Shown here: positions 1 through 7,408 of the stretch, piece after piece
Layout of the letters: each line of letters opens with the position of its first letter
Numbering within the stretch: the first letter of the stretch is position 1
Assembly: GCF_946478835.1 (NCBI RefSeq)
Contig: NZ_CAMLDV010000049.1
Coordinates: 1 to 21,550, forward strand
DNA length: 21,550 nucleotides
From: an uncultured Bdellovibrio sp.
GTDB taxonomy: Bacteria; Bdellovibrionota; Bdellovibrionia; Bdellovibrionales; Bdellovibrionaceae
Direction: 5' to 3'
Position numbers and translations under genes: made by a program
The notes under the pieces: model-generated
What the model was told of the DNA's origin: nothing
Seen by the model: only the letters and a program-made list of their open reading frames with translations
Databases searched by the model: none

Positions 1-2
1 CT

Positions 3-320
3 CCCAAAGCATTTGCCACCGATCCGCTGGCATTGCATTTGGCGCAAGAAGCTGTTCGCGTAGGTGACGACCAGAAACTTTATTTGGAACAAAGATCTTT
101 CATCTATATGCCTTACATGCATAGCGAAAACGCTGAAGTTCACAAAAAAGCCCTGGAACTTTTTTCGCAAAAAGGTCTCGAAGAAAATTTAAAATTCGAA
201 ATTCTTCATAAAAATATTATTGATCGTTTTGGCAGGTATCCACATCGCAATAAAGTTTTAGGCCGCACTTCGACTCCTGAGGAGATCGAATTTTTAAAAA
301 CGCCCGGATCTTCTTTCTAG
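3..320 (+). CDS. DUF924 family protein, C-terminal part (cut by window edge)
   Basis: The reading frame is open from the first bases of the window, so the start codon lies to the left. The visible 105 residues carry the conserved DUF924 features: a helix following A-T-D-P-L-A-L, the block Y-M-P-Y-M-H-S-E, then F-G-R-Y-P-H-R-N and S-T-P-E-E near the C-terminus. Family members are about 180-200 residues long with an all-helical, TPR-like fold and no established biochemical role. The TTG at 33 is an internal leucine codon, because the homologous sequence continues upstream of it. The family call is confident; function is unknown. Confidence 0.85.
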   Translation, partial: PKAFATDPLALHLAQEAVRVGDDQKLYLEQRSFIYMPYMHSENAEVHKKALELFSQKGLEENLKFEILHKNIIDRFGRYPHRNKVLGRTSTPEEIEFLKTPGSSF

Positions 321-373
321 ACTGTTGCCTCTTTTTCATCAAAAGATGATACTAGATGCAAACGAGGTCTTGC

Positions 374-853
374 TTGAACAAAAAGAAACTCATCGAAAAC
401 ATTCGTACACAGCTTATTCATGACTTGGACGTTTTAAAACAAGCCGCGAAGGCCACATACGAAGCGGCCACTCATGAAGAAAGCAAACCTGAAAACGAAT
501 ACGACACTCGTGGTCTTGAAGCTTCATACCTTGCAGGAGCACAAGCCAAGCGCATTGCTGAAATTGAAGAGCTCTTGGTGATTTTTAAACATGTCGATAT
601 TAAAGACTTCGGGCCGAACGATAAAATCAACTCAACAGCTTTGGTTGAAGTCGAATCTAACGGCAAACACAGTTTCTTTTTTATTATGGCAAAAGGCGGC
701 GGTCTTAGTATTTCTTATGAAGGTCGTACCATTCAAGTTATCACTCCGAGCAGTCCTTTAGGTGAAGCATTGCAGGACCTGAAGGTCGGCGGAATTGCCG
801 TCGTCGAAAACGGTGATCAATTCCGCGAATATGAAGTGATTAATATCTGGTAA
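374..853 (+). CDS. GreA/GreB-like transcription elongation factor family protein
   Basis: The product is about 160 residues and resembles the GreA/GreB family, whose classical members stimulate RNA polymerase to cleave backtracked transcripts. The N-terminal half is charged and helical and includes the block H-E-E-S-K-P-E-N-E-Y-D-T-R-G-L-E-A-S-Y (roughly residues 34-52). That block marks a divergent Gre-like subgroup rather than the canonical GreA coiled coil. The C-terminal half is a compact beta domain with T-P-S-S-P-L-G-E-A-L (about 124-133), typical of the FKBP-like Gre domain. I chose the TTG at 374 because GAGG at 364-367 sits 6 bases ahead of it; the in-frame ATG at 356 has no Shine-Dalgarno sequence. 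The stop lies 2 bases from the stop of the convergent VOC gene. Transcript-cleavage activity is not certain for this subgroup. Confidence 0.83.
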   Translation: MNKKKLIENIRTQLIHDLDVLKQAAKATYEAATHEESKPENEYDTRGLEASYLAGAQAKRIAEIEELLVIFKHVDIKDFGPNDKINSTALVEVESNGKHSFFFIMAKGGGLSISYEGRTIQVITPSSPLGEALQDLKVGGIAVVENGDQFREYEVINIW

Positions 854-855
854 GA

Positions 856-1329
856 CTACTGTCGTTCCTGGTACGCCTTTTGTGCGCGTTTTTTTAATTC
901 CTCAGGGGAGACATCTTCTTTGTGCGTTGATATCCACCAAATATATCCAAATGGATCTTTTAATTTTCCGCCACGGTCTCCATAAAACTGATCCGCAACA
1001 GGACGATCCACAGTCATTCCCGCTTTCACAGCTCTGTCTACAAACGCATCCACATCTTTCACATAAAGATGCAACGTCATTGGAGTTCCACCTAAAGCTT
1101 CAGGGCTGCGAAAATCCATTTCCGGAAATTCATCAGCAATCATCAGATTGCCTCCCGCCACACGAATTTCGGCGTGTCCGATTTTCCCAGAAGGATCTTC
1201 CATGCGGAAAAGTTCTTCGGCACCGAAGGCCTTCTTATAAAAATCAATGGCTTTGGCAGCTCCGCGAATACAGATGTAAGGAGTCAGCGGGGCCTGCGGA
1301 TTAGGAACGGGTTCTACATTTTGCGCCAT
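856..1329 (-). CDS. VOC superfamily (glyoxalase/PhnB-like) protein
   Basis: The product is 157 residues with one vicinal-oxygen-chelate unit: P-Y-I-C-I-R-G-A-A-K-A-I-D-F-Y-K-K-A-F-G-A at the N-terminus, the middle block G-H-A-E-I-R-V, L-H-L-Y-V-K-D-V-D before the second half, and G-D-R-G-G-K-L-K-D-P-F-G-Y-I-W near the end. This order is typical of PhnB/YdcJ-like glyoxalase/bleomycin-resistance proteins. Substrate cannot be inferred. An ATG at 1341 lies inside the Shine-Dalgarno sequence itself (GGAGGT, complement of 1334-1339), so the ATG at 1329, 4 bases after it, is the real start. The gene converges on the Gre-like gene and is divergent from the asparaginase gene. Confidence 0.9.
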   Translation of the reverse strand: MAQNVEPVPNPQAPLTPYICIRGAAKAIDFYKKAFGAEELFRMEDPSGKIGHAEIRVAGGNLMIADEFPEMDFRSPEALGGTPMTLHLYVKDVDAFVDRAVKAGMTVDRPVADQFYGDRGGKLKDPFGYIWWISTHKEDVSPEELKKRAQKAYQERQ

Positions 1330-1353
1330 AAAAACCTCCATAAATAGAATTGT

Positions 1354-1382
1354 ATTTTAGAAGGTGTTACGGGAACTCGCAA
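1354..1382 (-). promoter_or_regulatory. sigma-70-type promoter of the VOC gene
   Basis: Read on the minus strand, TTGCGA (complement of 1377-1382) and TAAAAT (complement of 1354-1359) are separated by exactly 17 bases. The -10 matches consensus at 5 of 6 positions and the -35 at 4 of 6. Initiation a few bases further would give a leader of roughly 20 bases containing the strong GGAGGT site. This is pattern matching only. Confidence 0.5.
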
Positions 1383-1442
1383 ATTACTTTCTGGCAGGGT
1401 AATTCTTGCTAGTTCCTAGAACTTGGCATAGGATTTCGAGCC

Positions 1443-1961
1443 ATGGGTACAGCGATTCAAGATGTTATTATTATCACAACCGGTGGAACTATCGAAAAGA
1501 CGTATAACGAATTCGATGGTTCGTTAGAAAATCGTGGCACCAGCATCAAAAATCTTCTTCTTTCAAAGATGCGCCTTCCGTATACAAACATCATGGTGTA
1601 CCCGCTTCTCAGCAAAGATTCTCTTTACATGACTGATGCTGACCGCACTTTGATTGCGGCCACTGTAAAAGATCAAATGCAAAGAGGCTCCCCTATTGTT
1701 GTTTTGCATGGCACGGACACGATGAGCCTAACAGCTGAACATTGTTTCAAAGAGTTGGGCACTCCGAAAGTTCCTGTGGTCTTCACAGGGGCAATGATTC
1801 CGATGGGTTTTGAAGACAGTGATGCCGCTCAAAATGTGACGGAAGCACTTCTCACGGCTAAGCTGATGAAACCTGGTTTTTACATCTCTTTTCACAATCA
1901 AGTTTTCAACGTTCCTAACGTCAGAAAAAACAAAGAAAAAGGAACTTTCGAAAGCTTTTAA
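1443..1961 (+). CDS. asparaginase-domain protein, N-terminal domain only
   Basis: The product is 172 residues with the N-terminal catalytic domain of type I/II L-asparaginases, which hydrolyse asparagine to aspartate and ammonia. T-T-G-G-T-I-E at 12-18 supplies the nucleophilic Thr16. H-G-T-D-T at 89-93 supplies Thr91 and Asp92. T-G-A-M-I-P (115-120) is the next conserved block, and Lys162 in V-R-K-N-K aligns with the catalytic lysine. Full-length asparaginases are about 320-350 residues with a C-terminal domain that helps complete the active site; here the frame ends with a stop right after the lysine block. Such short asparaginase-like proteins occur in bacteria, so this is probably a natural one-domain form, with activity unproven. 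No signal peptide is visible, so it is cytoplasmic. AGGA (1430-1433) is a weak ribosome site. Confidence 0.88.
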   Translation: MGTAIQDVIIITTGGTIEKTYNEFDGSLENRGTSIKNLLLSKMRLPYTNIMVYPLLSKDSLYMTDADRTLIAATVKDQMQRGSPIVVLHGTDTMSLTAEHCFKELGTPKVPVVFTGAMIPMGFEDSDAAQNVTEALLTAKLMKPGFYISFHNQVFNVPNVRKNKEKGTFESF

Positions 1962-2044
1962 GCTTTAGTTTCTCATTTTGAGTCTTGGGATTTATCAATA
2001 ATTTCCGAAGAGTGTGCTTTGAACACTGCTTTAGGAGTCACGTT

Positions 2045-3790
2045 TTGAAATCCTTGATCTCTTTCTCTGTCGCTTTGATTTTTATTCTTACTTCGTGCAC
2101 GCATCTCTCGACGAAAGTCCAGTCACAAGCGAGCGAAGATCGTCCCGTTCCTTTTGAAACCAAAGGCAGAACTCCTGCGGCAGAAGAACTTGACTGGTGG
2201 GCTGCAAAAGCTCAGCACGTTCAACAAGCAAAATGCCGTGTAAAACTTCCTGCCACAACAGCAGAAATTGAAAAGTATTATCGCGATATGCCTAATGAAC
2301 CCGGGTTTGAAGGTGGAATTTCTGAGATTTCGGGAGTCCGCTTGGTGGATGAGAAACCGCGTTTGGTATTAGCTCTTTCAAAACTTCTTTCCCCGGCTCG
2401 TGAGTCAAGGGAGATTGAAGGCACGCCAAAAAATTTCCAAGAGAAATTTAACGTCAATTCTTCTTGTTCGAAAGCCCTTTGTGCCGCTCAAAAGATTTTC
2501 GGAAGAGATGTCGGACCTCAAATGCTTTTTTTGATGGATAAGTTTGACGTGAACACTTCACCTTATTCATTCATCAATGCGGATACTTTCAATGGCCTTG
2601 AAATTGTTGACGTGATCCGTGCATTTGAACTGGTAAATCCAGATCAAATGCCTTTTGGCTTTAACAAACAGCTCATCCGTTTTAAGCGCGGATACACACG
2701 CGCTTCTTACAAAGACAACGCCGGCACAGTCATAGCCAATGCTTCAATTGAACTTTTTGACAGTTGGTCAGAACAAAATTCTCTTATGCGCCAGTACACA
2801 CTTTTCCACGAGATTGCGCACAATCAATCGGACAATCAATTTTCAGATTATGATCGTTCTGCTTCTTGGTTGGCTCTTGGAAACTGGAAAGAAACCAAAC
2901 CCGGAGAGTTCGCCAAAGAAAAACAGAAAGCCCTGCAAGGTCATCCTTTTGTGTCGAAGTACGGCGAAACAAATCCATTTGAGGATTTTGCAGAAAGTGT
3001 AACGTCGTATCGATTAAATCCAGATCTTTTAAAAAGTAAGTCCATGGATAAGTACAATCTGATCAAGCTTTATGTGTTTGATGGACTTGAATTTACTTCT
3101 GAATCAAGCTGCCGCAGAACTCCACTGGCCGCACAATATCAAAAACAGGTGAATCAAGATGGCGGTGGTTTTAACGCCACCGATAAAGAGGCCATCCAAA
3201 ATGCCTGCCGCCAAAGTTTTTATCAGACAATCTTAGGAAATATTCCAGTGAGTTTCTTTGGTTCCTGTGTAGATTATGAAGCAGCTCAACGTTGGCAGAA
3301 ACAAAATGCCTCACGCTTTGCGGATCTGACTCCGCAAGCGCTGTTTGATCCGAAGCTTCGTATCAGTATTTTGAAGTTTAAGACTTTAACAAATGAGCTT
3401 CGCAAAAATCTGGCACCGGAACTTACGAATTGGATTCTTGAATCCATGAACGTCAATTCCTATAGAATGACGTCACAAATGAGCAATCAAGAGTACTGTG
3501 ATGTTTGGGCCGATCTTAAAAACCGTGTCTATCCCAATATCAACCGCGAAAACCAATGGTATCGCAAAGGTATTTTCGTATCTCGCGACTACTCTCCTCA
3601 CGAAGGAGCGGCCCGTGGACTTTGTTTGGATTTAGTTAAAGGTTTCACGCCCACATCAAAATCTTCAGTCTCAACAATTAAAAACTGGCTGAAGACCACA
3701 GCCGCGATCAACACCGGATCACAAATCACAGAGCGCGGCATTACTCGCGAAACCTTATTAAAATACATTTTAGATAGAACAAATAATTAA
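2045..3790 (+). CDS. lipoprotein with putative zincin (HExxH) protease-like domain, unrecognised family
   Basis: The frame is open from 1985, but the N-terminus of the longer version is implausible. The TTG at 2045 follows TAGGAG by 7 bases and begins a textbook lipoprotein signal: short basic start, hydrophobic core, lipobox L-T-S-C with Cys18 as the lipidated residue. The mature part is about 560 residues. H-E-I-A-H occurs at 255-259, and a downstream F-E-D-F-A-E-S at 312-318 offers a glutamate third ligand, the arrangement of gluzincin-type zinc peptidases. Several cysteines (for example in S-C-S-K-A-L-C-A-A, and a few later) suggest disulfides outside the cytoplasm. Lipidation and metal binding are inferred from motifs. 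I do not recognise the rest of the protein, and the substrate is unknown. Expected location is a membrane-anchored envelope protein. Confidence 0.85.
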   Translation: MKSLISFSVALIFILTSCTHLSTKVQSQASEDRPVPFETKGRTPAAEELDWWAAKAQHVQQAKCRVKLPATTAEIEKYYRDMPNEPGFEGGISEISGVRLVDEKPRLVLALSKLLSPARESREIEGTPKNFQEKFNVNSSCSKALCAAQKIFGRDVGPQMLFLMDKFDVNTSPYSFINADTFNGLEIVDVIRAFELVNPDQMPFGFNKQLIRFKRGYTRASYKDNAGTVIANASIELFDSWSEQNSLMRQYTLFHEIAHNQSDNQFSDYDRSASWLALGNWKETKPGEFAKEKQKALQGHPFVSKYGETNPFEDFAESVTSYRLNPDLLKSKSMDKYNLIKLYVFDGLEFTSESSCRRTPLAAQYQKQVNQDGGGFNATDKEAIQNACRQSFYQTILGNIPVSFFGSCVDYEAAQRWQKQNASRFADLTPQALFDPKLRISILKFKTLTNELRKNLAPELTNWILESMNVNSYRMTSQMSNQEYCDVWADLKNRVYPNINRENQWYRKGIFVSRDYSPHEGAARGLCLDLVKGFTPTSKSSVSTIKNWLKTTAAINTGSQITERGITRETLLKYILDRTNN

Positions 3791-3846
3791 AAAGTTGCCA
3801 CTGCGATACTTCCTGTAGTCGGATTAAGACTTCTGGAGGTGTCGTC

Positions 3847-4344
3847 ATGAGTTCCGTTTCTGTTAATCCTGATGAAAATATGGTTCGTGTTCTTTATCAC
3901 AACCTTTTGCAGGCATGGAACCAACAGAGTGCTCGCGGCATGGCGGAGCTTTTTACTAATGACGGAAGTATGGTGGGCTTCGACGGAAGCCTCGCCAATG
4001 GGCAAAACGAAATTGGCGAACACTTAGCACCCATCTTTCTTAGCCATCCCACAGCAACTTACATCAGCAAAGTCCGCGAAGTGCGTTTCTTAAGCCCCAC
4101 TGTTGCGATGTTACGAGCCGTCGCAGGAATGATTCCTCGAGGTAAGAATGATATTCTGCCTGCGGTCAATGCCATACAGACCGTTGTGGCCGTTAAGGAT
4201 CACGAACATTGGCGCATCGCTCTTTTTCAAAATACACCTGCGGCTTTTCATGGACGTCAGCATATTGCCGACGAGCTGACAAAAGAACTCCGCGAGGAAC
4301 TAAAGCTTTCCAATATTTCAGAAAAAAGCTCACAAGGATTTTAA
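3847..4344 (+). CDS. SnoaL-like/DUF4440 protein (SgcJ/EcaC type)
   Basis: The product is 165 residues with the cone-shaped NTF2-like fold signature. An N-terminal helix has the pattern L-L-Q-A-W-N-Q-Q-S-A-R-G-M-A-E-L-F-T-N-D-G, followed by a central beta region and the C-terminal strand W-R-I-A-L-F-Q-N-T-P-A-A-F-H-G-R that is characteristic of SgcJ/EcaC-type proteins. These are small-molecule binding or cofactor-free enzymes of mostly unknown substrate. The start ATG follows GGAGGT (3835-3840) by 6 bases. It lies 56 bases after the lipoprotein gene and 81 bases before the DUF1993 gene, in the same orientation. A terminator appears only after the DUF1993 gene, so these genes may be co-transcribed. 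No signal peptide is visible. Confidence 0.86.
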   Translation: MSSVSVNPDENMVRVLYHNLLQAWNQQSARGMAELFTNDGSMVGFDGSLANGQNEIGEHLAPIFLSHPTATYISKVREVRFLSPTVAMLRAVAGMIPRGKNDILPAVNAIQTVVAVKDHEHWRIALFQNTPAAFHGRQHIADELTKELREELKLSNISEKSSQGF

Positions 4345-4425
4345 GATTACCGAGGCCCGTCAAAAAGAATTGGCACTGGACAATTTCTCAGCGTCTTTTC
4401 ATAGTTGTATCTCTGGAGGCTTTCT

Positions 4426-4932
4426 ATGCTTTATGAAACAACAAATCCCCCTTTTGTAAAAATGCTTCGCAACCTTTTAGAGATTCTTGATAAAGGCGCG
4501 CAGTTTGCCGACTCTAAAAAAATTGATATGGAAGTTTTGCTTCACTCTCGTTTGGCTCCAGATCAATTTCCTTTAACTCGCCAAATTCAAATCGCCTGCG
4601 ATACAGCGAAACTTTGTGCACATCGTTTGACGGGAAAAGAAGTTCCATCGCATGCGGATAATGAAAAAACTTTCGGCGATTTCAAAGCTCGTATCGAAAG
4701 CACGATTTCTATCCTAGAAAAATTCTCTGCGGCTGACTATAAAGGTGCTGAAACAAAACACATCACGCAACCTCGCTGGGAAGGCCAATATCTAACAGGA
4801 GAAGAATACGTTCTTCATCATGCTATTCCCAATTTCTATTTCCACATCACGACAGCGTACGCAATCTTGAGACATAACGGTGTTGAAATCGGTAAAAAAG
4901 ACTACTTAGGAAAATTGCCGTTAAAAAAATAA
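4426..4932 (+). CDS. DUF1993 family protein (DinB-like four-helix fold)
   Basis: The product is 168 residues and recognisably DUF1993: the N-terminal F-V-K-M-L-R-N-L-L-E-I-L-D-K-G helix, L-A-P-D-Q-F-P-L-T-R-Q-I-Q in the middle, and the C-terminal H-H-A-I-P-N-F-Y-F-H-I-T-T-A-Y-A-I-L-R block. The family is predicted to share the DinB/YfiT metal-binding four-helix bundle; histidines such as those in H-H-A-I-P-N-F-Y-F-H could be ligands. No reaction is established. I chose the ATG at 4426 because GGAGG at 4415-4419 sits 6 bases upstream; the in-frame TTG at 4405 lies ahead of that site. A strong terminator follows within 30 bases. Confidence 0.9.
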   Translation: MLYETTNPPFVKMLRNLLEILDKGAQFADSKKIDMEVLLHSRLAPDQFPLTRQIQIACDTAKLCAHRLTGKEVPSHADNEKTFGDFKARIESTISILEKFSAADYKGAETKHITQPRWEGQYLTGEEYVLHHAIPNFYFHITTAYAILRHNGVEIGKKDYLGKLPLKK

Positions 4933-4957
4933 TTTTTCTGTAAAGTGCTATTTCTCG

Positions 4958-4990
4958 AAGACGGGGCTCCTTGCCCCGTCTTTTGTTTTG
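4958..4990 (+). terminator. intrinsic terminator after DUF1993 gene
   Basis: A GC-rich 10-bp stem, AAGACGGGGC (4958-4967) against GCCCCGTCTT (4973-4982), closes a 5-base loop TCCTT and runs into TTTTGTTTTG (4981-4990). It ends the run of plus-strand genes and insulates the L,D-transpeptidase gene that begins at 5149. Confidence 0.93.
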
Positions 4991-5148
4991 TCAAAATCCG
5001 CCCGACCTCCGTGTCCAACCGTTTCAGCTCCTTCATTAAAAAATAAAATTCTTGTGTCAGCCGTCGTGAATTGCGCAGAAAAATCTAAAATTTTGACCGC
5101 AAGCAGTAGAATGGAAACAGAAAGGAGATTTAACAATGGAGGTGTGAC

Positions 5149-5799
5149 ATGAAATTGATACATCAAATAACATCTCTCGCTATCACTCTGTTTTTTTTAA
5201 CAGCCCAACCTGTCCATGCAGAACCAATGGAAGTCATGCAAAATGACAAGATTCCAAACATGATTGAAGACCTCAACCCCTTTGATCCCAATGTCGAAGA
5301 AGTGCTCCGCCACTACGACGAAATTTATGAAGAGGAAACAGGTCAACCTTCGCATTTACCTGATGAATCGTTTATCAATGATATTATCGGGTTTGCAAGC
5401 TGCTACCGCAGTGAATGTGCGGTGTGGGCTCAGGTTGTGAAGTCATCACAAAGATTGTATTTGTACGTTCATGGAAGTCTTGTTAATTCATGGCCTGTTT
5501 CAACAGGAATGGCGGGATTTACAACTCCCAACTTTGATAGACACCCCAACGGTCGTATTTACGATAGATACACATCTACGAAATACCCTGAGGGAGATTA
5601 CAATGGCTTAGGCAATATGCCCTATGCTGTTTTCATTGCCGGAGGATTTGCACTTCACGGAACTCCTCGAGGCAATTGGCCGAATTTAGGTCGACCTGCT
5701 TCACATGGTTGTATCCGTATGCATCCTGATAATGCATATATGTTTAATCGCTTAGTTCGTAGTAACGGAATCCGAAACGTTTGGATTACAGTTCAATGA
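5149..5799 (+). CDS. secreted L,D-transpeptidase (YkuD domain)
   Basis: The product is 216 residues. Residues 1-24 form a signal peptide (basic start, hydrophobic core, cleavage after P-V-H-A). A short acidic linker is followed by the YkuD catalytic domain from about residue 92. The active-site block is complete: His170 in L-H-G-T, then S-H-G-C-I-R at 185-190 with catalytic Cys188 and Arg190. These enzymes form 3-3 peptidoglycan cross-links or attach molecules to peptidoglycan in the periplasm. Cys85 and Cys90 may form a disulfide. GGAGGT at 5138-5143 sits 5 bases before the ATG; just upstream, a second ribosome site (AAAGGAG) precedes a three-codon ORF that ends next to this start. The gene is followed by its own terminator. 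Exact substrate role cannot be told from sequence. Confidence 0.94.
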   Translation: MKLIHQITSLAITLFFLTAQPVHAEPMEVMQNDKIPNMIEDLNPFDPNVEEVLRHYDEIYEEETGQPSHLPDESFINDIIGFASCYRSECAVWAQVVKSSQRLYLYVHGSLVNSWPVSTGMAGFTTPNFDRHPNGRIYDRYTSTKYPEGDYNGLGNMPYAVFIAGGFALHGTPRGNWPNLGRPASHGCIRMHPDNAYMFNRLVRSNGIRNVWITVQ

Positions 5800-5822
5800 G
5801 TGCGTTGTGAGCGAGAGCAAAG

Positions 5823-5863
5823 CGGCGACTTTTGCTGATCACAAAAGTCGTCGTTTCTATTTT
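5823..5863 (+). terminator. intrinsic terminator after L,D-transpeptidase gene
   Basis: A 12-bp stem with one G-U pair (5823-5834 against 5842-5853, core GACTTTTG/CAAAAGTC) closes a 7-base loop and is followed by TTTCTATTTT. It lies between convergent genes; its T-tract favours the plus-strand gene, and the reverse direction lacks a good T-run. Confidence 0.82.
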
Positions 5864-6996
5864 CCGAGTTGAAATTTTTCGAAGCGATGAAGCTCTTCTT
5901 CGATGAGTTTTTTATTCGATGCTGATTTCATTTTCGGAAGCCAATTCCATTTTTGAATAAGTAATTCATTCTTGTCGCGATCCGCTTTTAAATCCAAAGC
6001 TGCAACAACTTGATCACCCAACAAAACTGGCAAAGCAAAGTATCCGTAAACGCGCTTTTCTTTCGGCAGATAGGCTTCAAAACGATGTTCATAATCAAAG
6101 AAAGCCTGAAGGCGTTTTCTTTGAATTACTAAAGGGTCAAAGGGAGAAAGAATATGAACAAGCTCTTCGTCTGATTCCGTTTTCTTTTCAAAAACTTCAG
6201 GCTTGATCCAGAATTCTCCTTTTTCAAGACCTTCAACATGAATCGAAAGAAGCTCTTTCTTTCGCACTTTCGTTTCCAAAAGCTTTTTTATTCCCGGTTT
6301 CTTCTTTGCATCCAAATAACAAATTGAATCTAGATTTACTAAAGCCTGCGATCGCAGAGAACGCTCCAGGAGATATTCTAAAATTTCTTTTTCGGTTGCC
6401 GCTTTGGGTTTCTTTTCCCAATTAAAATGGCGCTCCAGGAGTTCATACTTTTTCAACATCCCTTGACGCTCACTGATCACGAGTTGCCCAGTGTAAAATC
6501 CCAACTGCAACGCTTTTTTCGATGGTTTACGGCTGGCCCACGGATGATTTTTCTCAACAAGAACATCATCCTCAATATCACGAATGGAAAGAGGACCTTC
6601 ATTCTTGATAAGTTTTAGAACTTTCTGCATTTCCTCTTTTTTAACGGATTGAAACCACTTGCTTGGAGAAAGACGCGTGCGCTTCATATCATCCATAAAA
6701 AAACGAAAGTCTTTTGTTGGAACATAGGAAAGAGCATGAGTCCAATACTCGAACACCGTTTTATCCTGAGACTGCGCTTGATGCAGATGCTGACGTTTAT
6801 AATCCGGAATGCGAGTGAAAAGAATATGATGATGACAGCGCTCGATCACATTGATTGTATCAATCTGCACATAACCTAAATGTTCAACTGCGGCTTGAGT
6901 GGCCTTCGCACCTTTTCCAAAAGGAGTACGCTCGTGCAGCCCTTGCGCTTGAATCCATAATTCTTTTGCTTGTTTTTTTGAAATAACTTTTTTCAT
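5857..6996 (-). CDS. YcaQ/AlkZ-like winged-helix DNA glycosylase family protein
   Basis: The product is 379 residues and matches the YcaQ/AlkZ (HTH_42) family, whose studied members remove alkylated or cross-linked bases from DNA. Y-V-Q-I-D-T-I-N-V at 42-50 contains the Q-hydrophobic-D catalytic motif (Gln44, Asp46). It is followed by E-R-C-H-H-H-I-L-F at 52-60, and the conserved L-S-P-F-D-P-L-V-I-Q-R block appears in the C-terminal third. Length is normal for the family. The start ATG overlaps the stop of the upstream alkyltransferase-like gene by ATGA, so the two are translationally coupled in one operon. That partner strengthens an alkylation-damage role. Which lesion it removes cannot be told. 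Confidence 0.9.
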   Translation of the reverse strand: MKKVISKKQAKELWIQAQGLHERTPFGKGAKATQAAVEHLGYVQIDTINVIERCHHHILFTRIPDYKRQHLHQAQSQDKTVFEYWTHALSYVPTKDFRFFMDDMKRTRLSPSKWFQSVKKEEMQKVLKLIKNEGPLSIRDIEDDVLVEKNHPWASRKPSKKALQLGFYTGQLVISERQGMLKKYELLERHFNWEKKPKAATEKEILEYLLERSLRSQALVNLDSICYLDAKKKPGIKKLLETKVRKKELLSIHVEGLEKGEFWIKPEVFEKKTESDEELVHILSPFDPLVIQRKRLQAFFDYEHRFEAYLPKEKRVYGYFALPVLLGDQVVAALDLKADRDKNELLIQKWNWLPKMKSASNKKLIEEELHRFEKFQLGK

Positions 6997-7355
6997 GAAA
7001 ACATCTTTGGCGCGCGAGTGTTGGTTTTCTTCGCTTCAACTTTTTTGCCCCACTGAAATTTCTTAAGATCAATCTGATCTTGTTCGCCAAACTCGACGCC
7101 TTCTTTAATAAGAAGACGCTTTTGTTTCACGTAAGACAAAGTCGAAGGAGGAAACGAAATCTTTCCCTTGGAGTTTAAAACGCGCTGCCAAGGAAGATCG
7201 TGACTTTCAGAGCAAGAGTGTAAAATCCAGGCGACTCCCCGCGAGCCTTGCGGTTTCCCAGCAAGCTTTGCGATTTGACCGTAGGTGGCCACTTTTCCTT
7301 TGGGAATCTTTTTAATGAAACTAATAACTTTCTTTGAAAAATCGGTTTGTTCCAT
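6993..7355 (-). CDS. alkyltransferase-like protein (Cys-less MGMT homologue)
   Basis: The product is 120 residues with the DNA-binding domain of O6-alkylguanine-DNA alkyltransferase: I-P-K-G-K-V-A-T-Y-G-Q-I-A at 17-29 (Tyr25 is the base-flipping tyrosine), an arginine-finger region near S-R-G (38-40), and P-W-Q-R-V at 55-59 in place of the P-C-H-R-V acceptor site. Trp56 replaces the methyl-accepting cysteine, the defining feature of ATL proteins. These bind O6-alkylguanine without repairing it and hand lesions to other pathways, usually nucleotide excision repair. The start is ATG 7355, after GAGG with 5 bases spacing; an in-frame GTG at 7361 overlaps that ribosome site. The gene overlaps the downstream glycosylase-like gene by 4 bases. 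The lysine-rich C-terminal tail may aid DNA binding. Confidence 0.92.
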   Translation of the reverse strand: MEQTDFSKKVISFIKKIPKGKVATYGQIAKLAGKPQGSRGVAWILHSCSESHDLPWQRVLNSKGKISFPPSTLSYVKQKRLLIKEGVEFGEQDQIDLKKFQWGKKVEAKKTNTRAPKMFS

Positions 7356-7378
7356 TTTCACCTCAGATACGCCGGCAT

Positions 7379-7405
7379 AAAAAAGGGAGCCTAAGCCCCC
7401 TTTTT
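7379..7405 (-). terminator. intrinsic terminator after OPT transporter gene
   Basis: A-tract plus GGG (7380-7387) pairs with CCC plus T-tract (7398-7405) over 8 bp. After one mismatch, two further G-C pairs follow and the loop is CTAA. It lies 3 bases beyond the transporter stop on the minus strand, with a T-run in that direction, and separates the transporter from the alkylation-repair operon. The symmetric A/T flanks mean it may work both ways. Confidence 0.85.
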
Positions 7406-7408
7406 AGT

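Noticed and set aside
882..1304. 140-codon plus-strand open frame
   Set aside because: It lies opposite the well-supported VOC gene, has no ribosome site and gives no recognisable protein; it is a shadow of that gene.
1412..1422. GTTC-N3-GAAC as a LexA-type box upstream of asparaginase
   Set aside because: It does not match the TTAC-N3-GTAA box reported for Bdellovibrio LexA, and asparaginase is not an expected SOS gene; an 8-base symmetry is easily random.
1945..1975. Palindromes CTTTCGAAAG and AAAGCTT-TT-AAGCTTT at the end of the asparaginase gene, as a terminator
   Set aside because: The stem is AT-rich, partly coding, and followed only by a broken T-stretch. It may weaken transcription but is not a convincing terminator.
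4368..4386. TTGGCAC-like sequence as a sigma-54 promoter for the DUF1993 gene
   Set aside because: The -24 element looks right, but no GC-containing -12 element lies at the required distance.
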